Source: Onchidella celtica (taxonomy: Eukaryota > Mollusca > Gastropoda > Systellommatophora > Onchidiidae). Taken from it: a DNA stretch of 64,000 nucleotides. The notes beneath the pieces are model-generated. The model was not told where the DNA came from, did no database searches, and was given only the letters and a program-made list of their open reading frames with translations. This document shows, one piece after another, positions 1-11,980 of the stretch; positions within the stretch are counted from its first letter, which is position 1; the number at the start of each line of letters is the position of its first letter. The stretch spans positions 89,818,998 through 89,882,997 of the forward strand of contig OZ007567.1 in the NCBI GenBank assembly GCA_963931925.1, in the 5' to 3' direction. Position numbers and translations under genes: made by a program.

Positions 1-372
1 ACTTGTTTTTGTTTTCGTGCTTACATTTCTGTGTGAGCGCATGTGAATGTATATAGCTACATAATAATATGTGTGTATGTATGAGAGAGTTTACTACTTG
101 CCTGTGTGTGGGAATGTGTGCATCACTTTACATAAGATGAAGTCAACATTCTGTCGGCCACAATTTATGCACAGGATAAAAAGTGAAAGGCAGAGATGGC
201 AAAATTCATGAGAATAGAAAAGAGAAAAGATGAAATAAACAAAGGTAAAGCCTGGGGTGATCATAGAAATCTATCCTCTGAATTTCAGTTTTACCTCTCT
301 TTTGCCGACGGACGTGGAATTTGGAATGAAAAACAAGACCAGAGAGAGAGAGAGAGAAACAGACAGACTGAC

Positions 373-405
<33 letters not shown>

Positions 406-542
406 CAGACAGACTGACGGACAGAAAGAGAGAGAGAGAGAGAGAGAGAGGGGGGAGAGACAGGAGAGAAACAGGGGGAAGAAACAGAGAGAGAGAGACA
501 GACAGACAAACAGACAGAGAAAGAGTCAGAGAGAGAGAAAGC

Positions 543-576
<34 letters not shown>

Positions 577-916
577 TGATGATGATGGATGGAAAGGGGA
601 GGGACAAAGTGAGAGAGGAAATTCCTGGATTAGTCAGCACTGGTGAGTGATGCAAGATATACATGGAGAGGAGATGTGTCATCATGATAGGAAACTTTGA
701 CATTTGCTAATCAGCTATCGCTTCGACAAATCAAATAGCTATATTAGCACCACAGTCTAATCCGGGGAAATGATAACAGACAGGCTTAACGAATCAGCTC
801 TTCATATTTGTTGGAATAGTTTTGAAGTGATATTTCGAAGCAATGACATTCAGCGAAAGATTTTTATTACTTAACACGATTATTTTGCCTCATCAAATAT
901 CAGACTTTAAACACTA
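1..916. other. non-genic, with compound GA/ACAG repeat
   Basis: No exon-like segment was recognised. The block holds TG-rich sequence in the first 120 bases and a long GA/ACAG repeat annotated separately. Reading frames across the repeat are translations of simple sequence (RERE or SLSL strings). Confidence 0.6.
341..582. repeat. compound (GA)n / (ACAG)n microsatellite
   Basis: About 240 bases of GAGAGA runs interleaved with ACAGACAG-type tetranucleotides and a short G tract near 450. It ends in a small GATGAT run. All six-frame open stretches here are low complexity. Confidence 0.95.
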
Positions 917-1086
917 AAGCTGTGTTTCCATGTGTACGGAAACGGAAGCGACAACAGAAACGTCAAAAATCCATCAAGTGATAAAAAGAAAGAGTTTTTA
1001 TAAGTGTACGGGGACGGCGTTCTTTACACATGTAAATATTCATTCTATTTTACCAGCTTGAAGGGTTTTTGGCGGTTTTCCCCATT
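917..1086. mobile_element. palindromic MITE-like repeat, copy 1
   Basis: Starts AAGCTGTGTTTCCATGTGTA and contains the family motif ACGGAAACGG, the internal GTCAAAAATCCATCAAGTG block and a second diverged motif near 1005. The right arm (GCTTGAAGGGTTTTTGGCGG) is the inverse of the left but breaks off before the terminal motif, so this copy is truncated on the right. It is one of six copies in the window (others at 5091, 8835, 25972, 44425, 45507). No coding capacity. Confidence 0.8.
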
Positions 1087-2664
1087 TGGTTTAAACCAAA
1101 GAAATTTGTTGTTGTTGTTCTTTTGCTTGGTGACCCTTTCCAAAGCTCTGATCACCCCACCCTCCATCTCTCACGGAAAAAAAACAACGGCCTTCAAGTT
1201 TTAGGCTTGATGCCCCCATAATTCATGCGAGGGTGGATCATCTTATGAGTGAGATAATGAACGCCCTTAATGCCTTAATGCTCTAACTTGATACCCTTAA
1301 ATTCTCAGAAATTATCCTGGTTTTCCCAGGGATTCATCACCAGATTTTCTTGATTATATTTTTACGATCTCTCTTGGAAATTCCAGGGCTTCTGGCTATG
1401 AACTGTGACCGAGATCATGTGTATAAGAAAGCTCAGGAACAGTGTTTTTATATTGGAGGGAAATTTGACATACTTGTTTGACATTTATAAATTACAGAGG
1501 AAAATAGATAATTTTATGTAATTATTCGTTTATACAATAAAAGAACACCACATACAGTTTGAGCCCTCTCACAATGAAAACGCAGTGAACTCAGACCCGA
1601 CACTCCTACTCACACACACACACGTACGTAAACAAACGCACGCACACACACGCATGCAGGCACTCACAAATCCACACGCACACACATATACACATGTGGC
1701 ATGCCCATACAAGCAACAGCGCCTGCACACATTCTTAAATCCAACTGCAGTACAAAAAAATTAAAACCTATATAAAATTTCACATGAAGACAAGGATGTT
1801 AGAATTTCATGAGAACACACTCAAGTCAATTCACATACCCAGTCAAGCCATGCCATACAATAATGGCAGAGCGATCAGAAAGAGTTTTATTTCTGAAGGC
1901 TGAAAGTCTCCAGGCAAACTCCAGGTAAAAACGGCATTTCTATCGTCTCCAGTTGCTTTAACAAAAGCCGTGATTTTTATCTTTCTAATGGTAAACGTAG
2001 CCGCTGGCGGAGAATCATCTTAAATTCAGCACAATTAAACGTAATAGCGGTCATGTGAGGAAATCAATGATAAAAATGGCATCCATCACTGAAATTAGAT
2101 GAAAGAGGTGGAAAGAAAGGGAGGACAAGGCAAGAGAGGATGGGGGAAGCGGCTGAAGTTGATACAGCTGGTAAAAATACTTGCGTTTTCGTTCTTTTTG
2201 GATCCGAACCTTGTCAGGTGAGACAATTTCCAATAGCAAAAATTCACAATAGCCCAGTTTTACTTTCATCACGAAAATAATGGCTCACAACAAGGGAAAA
2301 CGGATTACTCAAAGGAAAGGGGGGGGGGGGAGGGTTAAAAATATCTGCATGTTATTTGGGGTTCCAGACCTTGTCATGTTCATCAGCCATTAATGGCAAC
2401 ATCCATGCTCAGCTGCCGAGTGAGCTGGCTTCAAAAGTACCGGTACATGTCGCTGATGAGATCCTCAGTCATGTTGTAATCCATCCGTAAAATCAATCCA
2501 ATATCAGCCCGAGTCAGGGAACACCGAACCCCTATGTTTGCATACTGAAGGAGCCGTGTGGAAAAGTGCAATTTTATGGTTCTCGTGAGAGCACTTGCGG
2601 AACCTGTTGCCCGAATCTCCACGTGATAATATCTAGAGTGGTGTAGTCCTCTGCGACTGTTACC
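1087..2664. other. non-genic, CA-rich patch
   Basis: Contains a degenerate CA-rich region (about 1610-1700), a G tract at 2320-2332, and the unassigned minus-strand open frame at 2431-2664, listed separately. Nothing else recognised. Confidence 0.5.
2431..2664 (-). other. unassigned minus-strand open frame
   Basis: On the minus strand the frame is open from about 2664 to a TGA at 2431. Its sequence is complex and protein-like (it includes RATGSASALTRTIKLHFS and ends EDLISDMYRYF). It is bounded upstream by an in-frame TAA. No ATG lies near its beginning and no clear splice acceptor was found, though CAGTCGCAG near 2651-2659 could serve as one. I do not recognise the family. It could be a terminal exon, a fragment of a transposon protein, or a chance open frame. 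Confidence 0.2.
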
Positions 2665-2674
2665 TTAACATTTT

Positions 2675-2853
2675 TGGGAATGAAGACCTAGCGATAACCG
2701 CTGAGGATTTATCAATTTTTAAGCACTTTTTGCGTCGTGCACACAAATAGCAACTGATTTACTCTGGGGAATGAAGACTTGGCCGATAATCGGCGAAGAT
2801 TTATTAATTTTTAGCATTCACGTTTGCACCGTGCACACGAATAGTAACTGATT
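2675..2853. repeat. two-copy direct repeat, period about 91 bp
   Basis: GGGAATGAAGACCTAGCGAT... ending GTGCACACAAATAGCAACTGATTT recurs immediately as GGGAATGAAGACTTGGCCGAT... GTGCACACGAATAGTAACTGATTTT. The copies differ by scattered substitutions, so this is an old tandem duplication. Confidence 0.85.
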
Positions 2854-3720
2854 TTGTTCCTGTTTGTTATGTTGTTATCTAAATGACTGTGCTTGCTCAT
2901 GAAACCGTAAAGCTGGTTAATCGAAACGTGAAACAATCAGAGCTCCAGCGGCTAAGATTATCTTTCCTTCTTTTATGTAATCTGGTTATTCTGAACTTTT
3001 AAAGCATCGAGTTATCCGTATTTATCTTATCTCATCTCGGCTTTCCCTCAGGTTTTATTTTCGGAAGGAGGCAGATTTACCTACAAGTTTCTAAAGCTTG
3101 ACCAAATAAAATTTCATGAGAATGGTTCACTTAATTGTAAACAGTTGACCGAACATCTTTTATCTGTATTTCTTTTGGTGGTGACTTCTCTATCGTGACA
3201 AGATTAAAATCATGAATAATAATAGAAACTGATTTAACCCTTGTAAACGTAGAGCCGTTCAAAATATGGAAATATATGGCTAGCACCTAATCTTTGGATT
3301 TAATGACGTAATATAAGAATATAAAAATATATTTGAATGAATCAATAAAATTCATGAGTACAGACCAAAGAAAACAAAACATAAATACGGAGAAGAAGAA
3401 CTTTGAGACACAATCTCAGTTGAGAATATCAAGAGATAATTTTGCATTACTGGTGGACAAGTTAAATGCACACTGTGGCTTATGATTGCCAATGAGAACG
3501 GCCAAAAGTTTATAAATGACAGATGAGCGTTATTTAGCAGGACATGTTGAGGGCACCTGTGGGCATCGATGGATGCGTGGGAGACAGAAAAATATTAAGT
3601 GAACCTGCAGGTGTGTGTGTGTGTGGTGTGGTATGTATGTTTGTGTGTGAGTGATGTATAACGCACGTTTGCACGCAGAAGTATGTGAACATGCAAGAAC
3701 AGAAAATGGGTGAGAGAGAA

Positions 3721-3781
<61 letters not shown>

Positions 3782-5090
3782 GAGAGACAGAGAAAGAAAG
3801 AGAGACAACAGAGAGAGACATAATACAGAATGACAGACCAACAGACAGACAGACAGTAAGTGAGAAAGAGAGGGAAGAAAAGACATCACAAATCAATAAA
3901 AACCCTCGACCAAACAGTTGCAGACAGAAGACAAATTTCTCCAGAACTGAAATGTTGATGAGTTTATTCACCAAACTCCACCGGGAAAGAAACACATTGA
4001 AATGTTTGCATCCAGAGATTAGCCAAAGTATAAATGTTCCACATTAAGAAAGAACTATGGAAAAACCAGTCATTTGTAATTGCACTGCTCTTTAAGCAAC
4101 GTGGCACAGTTCTATAGATAGAAATAGAGACTGGCACAGTTCACGTAGAATACAGAATAATAACAAAGATAAAAAGTATGTTGAATGATATCATAAACAT
4201 TGGAGAATGTCGAGTCCTTGAAGTGCACAAAACGTTGGTTTTGGTACAGCTCTTAATCAGTGTAGATCGATGTAGGGGTATAAATTAATTCAGATTACTC
4301 TTCATTCTTCGCAGACAAACAGGAGAAAAGACAAGCGCGTGCACGCACGCACGCACACACACACACACACTCACAAGTAAGACCAACAACAACAAAAACA
4401 ACAGAAAAATAAAATAAAAAAAAAGAAAAGAAAAATACTAGATCCGCAGCGTGGAAAACAAAATAAGTCCGAACAAGTGGCAATTTAGAATTGATCAGTT
4501 CCATCCCTTATCCCCGCAACAATAATTACGAAAATAAATGAACTGTCAGGATCGCCCAGAGCTTTTTACTATAAACAGAAGAATTAAAAGACGTAAGAGT
4601 AGTTGTTTTATTTTCAGGTTCTAATTTTCATTGTGTCAAAAACAATACCTTGTCGCCAAACCACAGGTTGAAGTGGGATGGAAATGCATAATTATGAACT
4701 GAATTTGAGCTGGTAAAAAGTGTGTTTGTCATGTCTCGAACCATCTGTGAAGGTGATCGTTCAGACAAGGCGTCTGTGTATCATCTAGCGCTATTCTCAG
4801 ACTGACAGAAATGCCCTGGTCTGACAATTATGGCTTTTTGCTTCAGTGGAATAATTCATGTCTAATCATTCTTGTCATATGGTTATTTTAATAGAACTCA
4901 GCCCCTAGCTAAAGCGCACGCCCACTTCCCAACCCCGGGCCATGTCTTCACACGCGTCTTCAAGCGTGGCACTTAAGTATTCATTCTAGGATTCTAAACT
5001 TGCATGTTGCCAAGTAGGCCTACATATTTTGAGAGAAAGCGTTTCTTGGGAAAGGCCATAATTTTTGTAAATGGCATCACAACACGCATA
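2854..5090. other. non-genic, two microsatellites
   Basis: Holds a TG patch (3610-3660), a GA repeat (3715-3800) and a CA repeat (4335-4372). No splice-bordered open segment was recognised. Confidence 0.5.
3715..3800. repeat. (GA)n microsatellite
   Basis: Nearly pure GA dinucleotide run followed by GA-rich and ACAG-rich sequence to about 3860. It produces spurious SLSL/RERE open frames on both strands. Confidence 0.95.
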
Positions 5091-5296
5091 AAGCTGGATT
5101 TTCATGTGTACGGAAACGGAAAGGGAAACGGCAACGAAAACGTCAAAAAATCCTTCGAGTAATGAAGTGGAAAGAATGTTTCCGTGTGTACGGAAACGCC
5201 ACACTCTTTGTTTTTACTACATGGTGTTGCTGGTTGTTTTTTTTTTTTCACGTCTCCTTTGCAGTCTCTATTTCCATATCGGTGAAAACCCAGCTT
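5091..5296. mobile_element. palindromic MITE-like repeat, copy 2
   Basis: Left end AAGCTGGATTTTCATGTGTA and right end GGTGAAAACCCAGCTT are inverted relatives. The left arm carries two copies of the CATGTGTACGGAAACG motif (about 5103 and 5182). The right arm is more diverged. Non-coding. No convincing target-site duplication was identified. Confidence 0.8.
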
Positions 5297-8200
5297 GACA
5301 CAACACATATAATTATACCGGGTATGGATAAGATTTGATAAAATCACTTTCCAGATAAGGTGATAGCATGTTGGAAACATCTACGTAGCATTTATCGAGA
5401 GTACATTTGTCTTATAGTCATTATAATGATAAACCCTATATTTTTCTTGAATAGTTTTCCAGCATTTTATATACCAATTAAATGCAATTAAAACGCACTT
5501 ATTGATCGCAATTTCGCATTGTAACCACAGGGAAATCACTCTATGGCAATCTTCATACGCAGTATGTTACAAAACGCAGGGCGATTTCCACTTTTTCTCC
5601 ATCGTTTTCTCCGATTTTCATTATATCCTTTGCCGCTCCTTTACATCTCTCTGAGCTCCTATTATTTCCCCCCATAATAACAGGCTAATGCTTGTAGGCA
5701 AGGGATTCTTCGTTAAATGAATTATCGCAATGTCATCTCGCACTTGTCACAATAACATCTCCTAAGATTAATCGTGTTTCCTCTTTTTTGCCGTTTATAA
5801 AATCTTGTCTGAAACTGTACAGCATTTAAGAATGTCTATCACTTGTCCAACAAAAGATCTGCTGTACGCATCAATCATTCTTACATCACATCTAGAAATG
5901 AATTTAAAATTGTTTACTTTTCTTTACCCTAACGAACACTTGTAACGCAAAAAGCAAATCATTGACTTCGTTTTCTTTGTTTGTTTGTTTGTTTTTACAG
6001 CTCATAAAAGGGACTGAGAAAGTAATGGGCCAAAATGACTCTAGTTTCAGGTTGCAAGTGACTATTATATAGGGAGAATTTATGTTCCTTGTTCCAGAAT
6101 TATCTGCTCCGACTACAGCCTTAGCTATTGGATATAAACAGATGGAAATAGGTTATCGTGACATTTGAAGACCGGCAAGTGACAGGTATTAGTATTTTAG
6201 ACAAGGGCAGAGCCATTGCGAGAAACGCAACCTGCGTCATTTCATTATTATACATATCCCCCTTTAGACGGCTCACGAATCTTCACCAGAATGTTGTCTG
6301 ACATTCGTTACTGTACTTGAGATAGGTCACCATAAGGCGTCTGTCAGGGGAAACATGTAGCCTACTATAATCTTTCAGCAAAAGCCGAAAGGGGAAAATA
6401 AGAAAAGCTATTGCGTATTTGAAGGCTGTCACCATTAAATTTAGTTTTCCTTGTACAGAATACAATCCTTGTTTTCATTTCTTCATTTGCCACAAGCAAT
6501 ATTATTATTCTGTAATTGACTTATCTTGTCAGAACGGGATATTTCGATTTGTGTGTGTGTGTGTGTGTCTGTAAGTGTATGTGTGGGTTTGAATGCATGG
6601 CGAATGGTTCTATGCCAAATCTATAGTTCACGGAGTAATACACTCTATCTGCCAGTACCAATATATTATCATCGAAAGCAAATTTCTTCATGAGCCTTGT
6701 GGGATTCAGATTGGTGTAATCACCTCTGGGAAAAATGAGTTTAGATATCAGGTCTGATCTGTTTTTCCCATCATATCTCTCTGAACTCTGGGGGCCACAG
6801 AAATGATATACAGAGTACTGGCTGTAGCTGTCACTTTATCGGCTTCGCTGCGAAAGTAACCGCGAAAGATCATGCCACATTCCTGTTACTTCTACGGCTT
6901 TCAAGTTTTATGATCGAGTACTTCAGTATAAAGTTTGTTCAGCAGTTTAATCACCTTTACAAGATTAGACAACGATGTCTACCAACCAGAGCAAGGCAAG
7001 ACTTCCAATAAAGCAGCGTTCCAATGTGACAAAACAAAAGGGGGGTGTTGAGGGGAGGGGGCGGGGGGAGAGAAACCACTGATAATAAATCTAAGTTTCC
7101 ACCTGCCACACGGGTAATAGTTTAAAGTGTGAGCTCCATGACCGACTAAAGATCTGTATCAGCTCTCACTGTTAGGATATGTATCACTTCCATTTCGCTT
7201 AAAAGAAACTTATTGGGGGTATAATCTATTTAAATGTAATTAGGTCACCACCTGGTTTTCAAGTACAGGTGTAATGAGAACAAGATTATGTAGACTTGCC
7301 CCCAGGAAACGGTCCTCCTTATAAGTCACGACTCTCCACCACTAACAAAAAACATGCTAACAGCTTGAAGATACCCCGACCATATGTCCAAAACATTTAT
7401 GACTTTTGTGGTGATTGATAATAAATGTGCCAAAACATCCATTCAGAAAATCAGTTAGACAGTCAAACAAAACCTAACGATTTGGCCGGTTCTGTTGTTA
7501 AAGTCCCATCACCACTGATTTATTAGGAAGCCTCACTGTTTTTGAAGGGCTTGCAACTCACGGGCCCAAAATAACGCAATCCATAACTACAGGATGGTTG
7601 ATTGGAAACATTCATCCTAACCATGGGGAACAGCAAACTTATTTCGTTTTCACACTGAGCTGGAAGAATGCAATTTTTCGATCACGCATCGTTATGCCTG
7701 TTCCGATCAGATGTAACAGCGGTAATTTTGACATGTCTGGTTGTGCGTCTCATCATCAGGCTTTAACGAGCTGATGAGCGCGCATGTTGCCCCATCTCCT
7801 ACCCACACCCACCACCACCCATACAAGCACATACATCCCATTCCAACTTGAGTTCCGAAATCCGCCCTTTCCCATCTCCAGATATATCCTGTTCGATTTT
7901 ATTGATTTGTCTGATGGTGCAAATAATTTTATTGCTTTCCCGCAAATGGAACAAAATTACCGTGCTGTCCTAGAGCAGAGCACTGGTTCGTGAACAAGCA
8001 TATACATAAAGAATATAATGGAATAAATAGATTTTATATGCATGTTTTTTGTTGAGTGGCTATGACACTCTAGGGTGTCTGTGGCATATAGAATTGTCAA
8101 TAGAATGTACTTATCAGAATAAATGAACGAATAAAGAAATAAATATGTAAATAAACAATTAAATCAATCAACCAACCAATCAATCAATCAATCAACCAAT

Positions 8201-8834
8201 CAAATTCGCGAACGGCAAACAATGTGACATCAACTGACACATTTCGAAAAAACGCTAAAATAGCAAAGAAAATCTTTTTTATTCTACACACTTTTGTATC
8301 CCGACCCAGAACAGAGCAATTTACATTCTTATAATGACGGATGGCTGGAGTTATCTCAGGCCTACTAGTTTATTGCAGACAGTTTACATGATTATTTAGT
8401 TTACATGATAACAGAAATGTTAATTTTACATAATTTGTTTACATTCATTCTAGTTCTTAAATGCAGTCATCTCCAAGTATACAGTGCAATAACTCAGCGT
8501 GACGTGCGCCTCCTGGGATCTGGTGTTGGGTACTACAGGAATGGATACAAATACAAACTGGAGATGGCTCCGTTTATTTGAAGCAGGAACACCGCATAGA
8601 TAAGTATCTGAATTTCACACTCAGCTGTAGGTGCAGCACCCTCATCAAATCTTGAGTAAATAATATGACAGACAAGTATAGGGCGAATCGTGAAATCTGT
8701 GAGATCTTGAAGATAAAGTTTGTAAGTAGAGTCACATATTCCCTGGCATTACAAAAATTGTGAAGTTGGAGTTAGAACTAAAAAAAAAAAAAAGTTTTCG
8801 CCTATAACTCAAAAACTGGCTCTTCAACTGTCTG
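5297..8834. other. non-genic stretch
   Basis: Nothing recognisable as an exon. Contains a TTTG run near 5980, a short TG repeat at 6550-6568, a G-rich patch near 7040-7070, and an AATC-type tetranucleotide repeat at 8155-8207. Confidence 0.5.
8155..8207. repeat. (AATC/AACC)n tetranucleotide repeat
   Basis: AATCAATCAACCAACCAATC-type run embedded in AATAAA-rich sequence. Confidence 0.85.
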
Positions 8835-9025
8835 AAGCTGGATTTCCACGTGTACCGAAACGGAAACGTCAAAAATCCATCAAGTAGTAAAAAGAAAGAG
8901 TGTTTCCATGTGTACGGAAACGGCGTTCTAGTGCAAATGAAATTAATCTTTCTATATCACAACTCGAAGGGTTTTTGACGTTTTCGTCGCCGTTTTCCGT
9001 TTCCGCACACATAAAAACACAGCTT
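8835..9025. mobile_element. palindromic MITE-like repeat, copy 3
   Basis: One of the most complete copies. It starts AAGCTGGATTTCCACGTGTA and ends CACACATAAAAACACAGCTT. The left arm has CGTCAAAAATCCATCAAGTA, and the right arm carries its complement (CTCGAAGGGTTTTTGACG). A second motif copy, CCATGTGTACGGAAACGGCG, sits near the centre. The element can fold into one long hairpin. No open frame. Confidence 0.85.
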
Positions 9026-10569
9026 TAGAGATTCACACTGTCAGGCGGCCAACACACATTCAGACACTTTAACCAACAGAGTCATTCATCCACTCGCTCA
9101 TCCACTTTTGCCTGCAAAAACTCTCTTTTTTTTAATTGCATGATTCTAGAACTAAGAAAAAGTTGCTTGAGATTTCTGTAGGTGTAGGAGGGCGAATCTG
9201 AAGGTGTGGAAAAAGTTTGAACAGATACATCTAAAACTTACCTGAATAATGGACACAAAACTCAAAATGGGATAAAAGTAAAACCAAATCTTACCCAACA
9301 AAAAGATGTGCAAAAATGTGAATATGCCCACTACACTACATAAAATATTACAACATATTACATCGGTTGTGTAATTACAAAACAAGATTGGGTGGGCATT
9401 AGAAGGAGTCGTGGAAATATGTATAAGTTACAATAACATGCATAGAGAAATTTACGAAGTTTAACAGCAACATAACAATAAAGGCAACATAAAAATACTA
9501 AACAAAAAAACGGGATGGTAAAGGCCACAATGAACAACTACTTTGCTATCGTCCACATAAAAATTAAAAGAAAAAAAAAGTAAACCAGGGTTGTTTCTGG
9601 TAGGCTGTGTCTGTGTCGTCAGCGATGATTTTGGACTTGATTAATTTGTTTTCATATCAATTTCAGTTTGATTAAAAAATGAATTTTGCTTTAAAAAGCA
9701 ACTGGAAGTTTGAGAAAAAGCGAGAGTTTCAAACACGGCAAAGCAGGCATGCAAGTTAGTTCAACAACGAAAGTTTACATGAGGATATTGATTTCAGAAG
9801 TTGTAGAGCTTGCTGGGTCGCACTTTCTGTCATAACGGTGGTCAGCTTGACAAGGTGTGTTTATATACTGGCTTACACAACTGTGCTAGTCTTCAATATC
9901 CGTGTCATATTATCCTGCTTGCTAAATGACCAGTGTGTTCGGTTTATGTTACGATGAGCGCAGAAAACAACTTTAAACAAATCTAAATTACGAATTCGAA
10001 ATATTACCCAAACACCAGAATATTATCTCTTATTTAAAGAAAACAAAGAAACAAATAAACGTAGAATTGTGCAGCTTATGTCAAGCTTATCCAGTTATAT
10101 TGGTCCCTTTTCGAGTCCATAGATCTAATGACTGAATATTTCTAAAGTAGAGTGTCTCTATCCATTTCAGTCTAATCCAAATTGTCAAATTATGTGTTTC
10201 ATACTTTGTGGTTAGCCAACACAGCGTGAGGCTTTGTCGGTATACAGTTATTTTTGGTGGTGGCGTTCCTTCATTTAGCTTTACAAACATTTCATCGTGA
10301 TCATGCGCCATTCTAGTGTGAACCTAGCCACTATGTTCTCGCCCTATGGTGATTTTTTGTCTATAACTACTTAATCTCTAAGACTGTGAAATGTTGACCT
10401 ACGGACTGAGAATGAAGCATGCATATATAAAACACCACTGTCAAGTTGAAATCGATTGAGGCTGAACCTGATTTCTCTAAGAAACCACATACCCAGTGAT
10501 ATTCTATGGCATCAGACTTTTACAACGTATGTTATTCTTGAGTTTTTCAGAGTAAAAAACTGCTCATAT
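9026..10569. other. non-genic, downstream of the receptor exons
   Basis: No exon recognised. On the minus strand this lies 3' of the TM6-TM7 receptor exon, so a receptor tail exon or 3' UTR could be hidden here, but I could not identify one. Confidence 0.4.
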
Positions 10570-10713
10570 TCTTTTCGGGGTGACAATCTGCGCCATGTCG
10601 CTAAATTGGACTTTGTTTGCTGATTGAATTTTGAGGAAAGTTTGGAGAAGGGGGCGATGAAAGAAAATTTGGAGCCTAAGGGGCAATTGCTTGAAAAAGG
10701 CTGAGAACCACTG
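10570..10713 (-). mobile_element. hAT-type transposon terminus (remnant)
   Basis: Read on the minus strand from 10713 the sequence is CAGTGGTTCTCAGCCTTTTT, the typical start of hAT-superfamily terminal inverted repeats. The next 50 bases (GGCTCCAAATTTTCT and a C-rich run) match the terminus at 27267 in order and spacing, so both belong to one family. The opposite end and the 8-bp target duplication were not found. The inner limit is approximate. Confidence 0.55.
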
Positions 10714-11155
10714 GGATAAATAATTAGCTAATTCGCTAGCTTCAGCTAATCAGTTAAATTACCTTTCCCTTTGCGACAATAACTGTTTTGGAAGTTGGCC
10801 GGAGGATGGTAAGAAAACCCTATGGTGAGTACTACAATTTGTCTCTATGGCTCCAACAGCATCAACCTAGTTTTTCCCCAATTTGAGGAAACCGACATAT
10901 CAGTCACATGGGAATGTATTCCCACCACCCATCTCACCACCGTTTTCCCAATCATTTGGTATACTGTAATGCTGCCAATAGAATGTCACAGAGTGCGTGT
11001 AATTTCAGGATCAGCCTGCCTAAACATTCATATGGAACCGAAAATGCGACCCATTCTCTATATCCTCGTCATCGTCCACGGTTTTTCTCAATATGTGGAC
11101 GACGTGAGGCCTACCAGATGACCAAGGAAACAAACCTGGGTGTATAAAACTGCAC

Positions 11156-11424
11156 CTTGCAAAGCTGGAACGCTCCGTAAATCATCGGGTTCAGCATGGA
11201 ATTGGACAGTCCGATGAAAGAGAAGTAAACAAGAATCATTGGGTCGATAACTCTCTCCCGGAATGTGACGATGATGAAGATGATGTAGTAGGGCGTCCAA
11301 CAAATCAAAAACGCCAAGACGATGACGAAGGACATGCGCAGAGACTTCCGTTTGGCTTTGCGCAGGAGATGACTACGCACAGGTCCGCGAGATGGATCCG
11401 TAGAGCAACTGGACATGATTGATG
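11156..11424 (-). CDS. neuropeptide GPCR exon, TM6-TM7 (GnRH/corazonin-type receptor)
   Basis: This 269-nt exon encodes the end of intracellular loop 3, TM6, extracellular loop 3 and TM7 of a class A peptide receptor. The basic stretch RKAKRKSLRM leads into TM6 (SFVIVLAFLICWTPYY), containing the class A CWxP motif. TM7 ends GLSNSMLNPMIYGAF, containing NPxxY. The minus-strand acceptor TTTTCTCTCGGCAG precedes the first base, and the exon starts in phase 1, matching the phase left by the TM5 exon at 31641. A possible donor (CAAG|GTGCAG) follows QLCK. If it is unused, the frame continues about 15 residues to a TAG at 11111, giving a very short tail. Receptors of this family are membrane proteins that signal to G proteins on peptide binding. 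Family assignment rests on TM6/TM7 and the loop 2 motif; the exact ligand is not determinable. Confidence 0.88.
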
Positions 11425-11906
11425 CTGCCGAGAGAAAATGACCACAATGTTCATGAATGGAGATTGTACTGGTACATAGGAATGGTAAGATCATATCAGT
11501 ACAGCTTGCTATTGATTGAAAGTGTGGACTTCTTGACTGATTCTTTTATTCTAGACAAATCATGTGCAGGGTTTGAGCCGCAAGTGTGACTGAAATCAAT
11601 TCATTGGAGGCCCTGCGTATTTCAGTTGTAAATTATCGGAAAATATATTTTTTTTCCTACGATTCCAATGTGATTTTAATACATATATCTAGATTGCAAT
11701 CTCGCCTGTATAATTATGCAATGTAAATATTTAAAATATTGTTTTAGATGAATGGATTGAAGGCTTTCCGAGAAGGGCAAAAGGCAGGCAAGATGGGAGA
11801 TGACGCCCAGTGCACTATATGGAAAAGAATGTTCATGAATCATATTGATCACAGTAATCGATTATGTGTATTGATGAAGCTGATAATGATGAACAATATG
11901 ACTGTA

Positions 11907-11907
11907 G

Positions 11908-11957
<50 letters not shown>

Positions 11958-11980
11958 GTGGTGGTGAGGATGATGATGAT
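11907..11980. repeat. (GAT)n / (ATG)n trinucleotide repeat
   Basis: About 16 near-perfect GAT units, a short GGTGGT interruption, then more GAT. It yields polyAsp, polyMet, polyHis, polySer and polyIle frames, none credible as protein. Confidence 0.95.

Noticed and set aside
206..703. Long serine/leucine-rich and Arg/Glu-rich frames over the first GA block
   Set aside because: Pure translation of GA/TC simple repeat in all frames; no complex sequence, domain or splice support.
3530..4047. SLSLSL and RERERE frames around 3715-3800
   Set aside because: Microsatellite translation artefacts.
10494..10713. A complete small hAT element between CAGTGATATTCT (10494) and the terminus at 10713
   Set aside because: The left end matches the terminal repeat only weakly, and the flanking 8-bp sequences do not match.
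10822..11303. Short frames on both strands around the receptor exon
   Set aside because: The plus-strand frames stop around 11121-11147, just short of the TM6-TM7 exon, and show no motif or splice support. The minus-strand frame 11088-11303 is an out-of-frame shadow of that exon.
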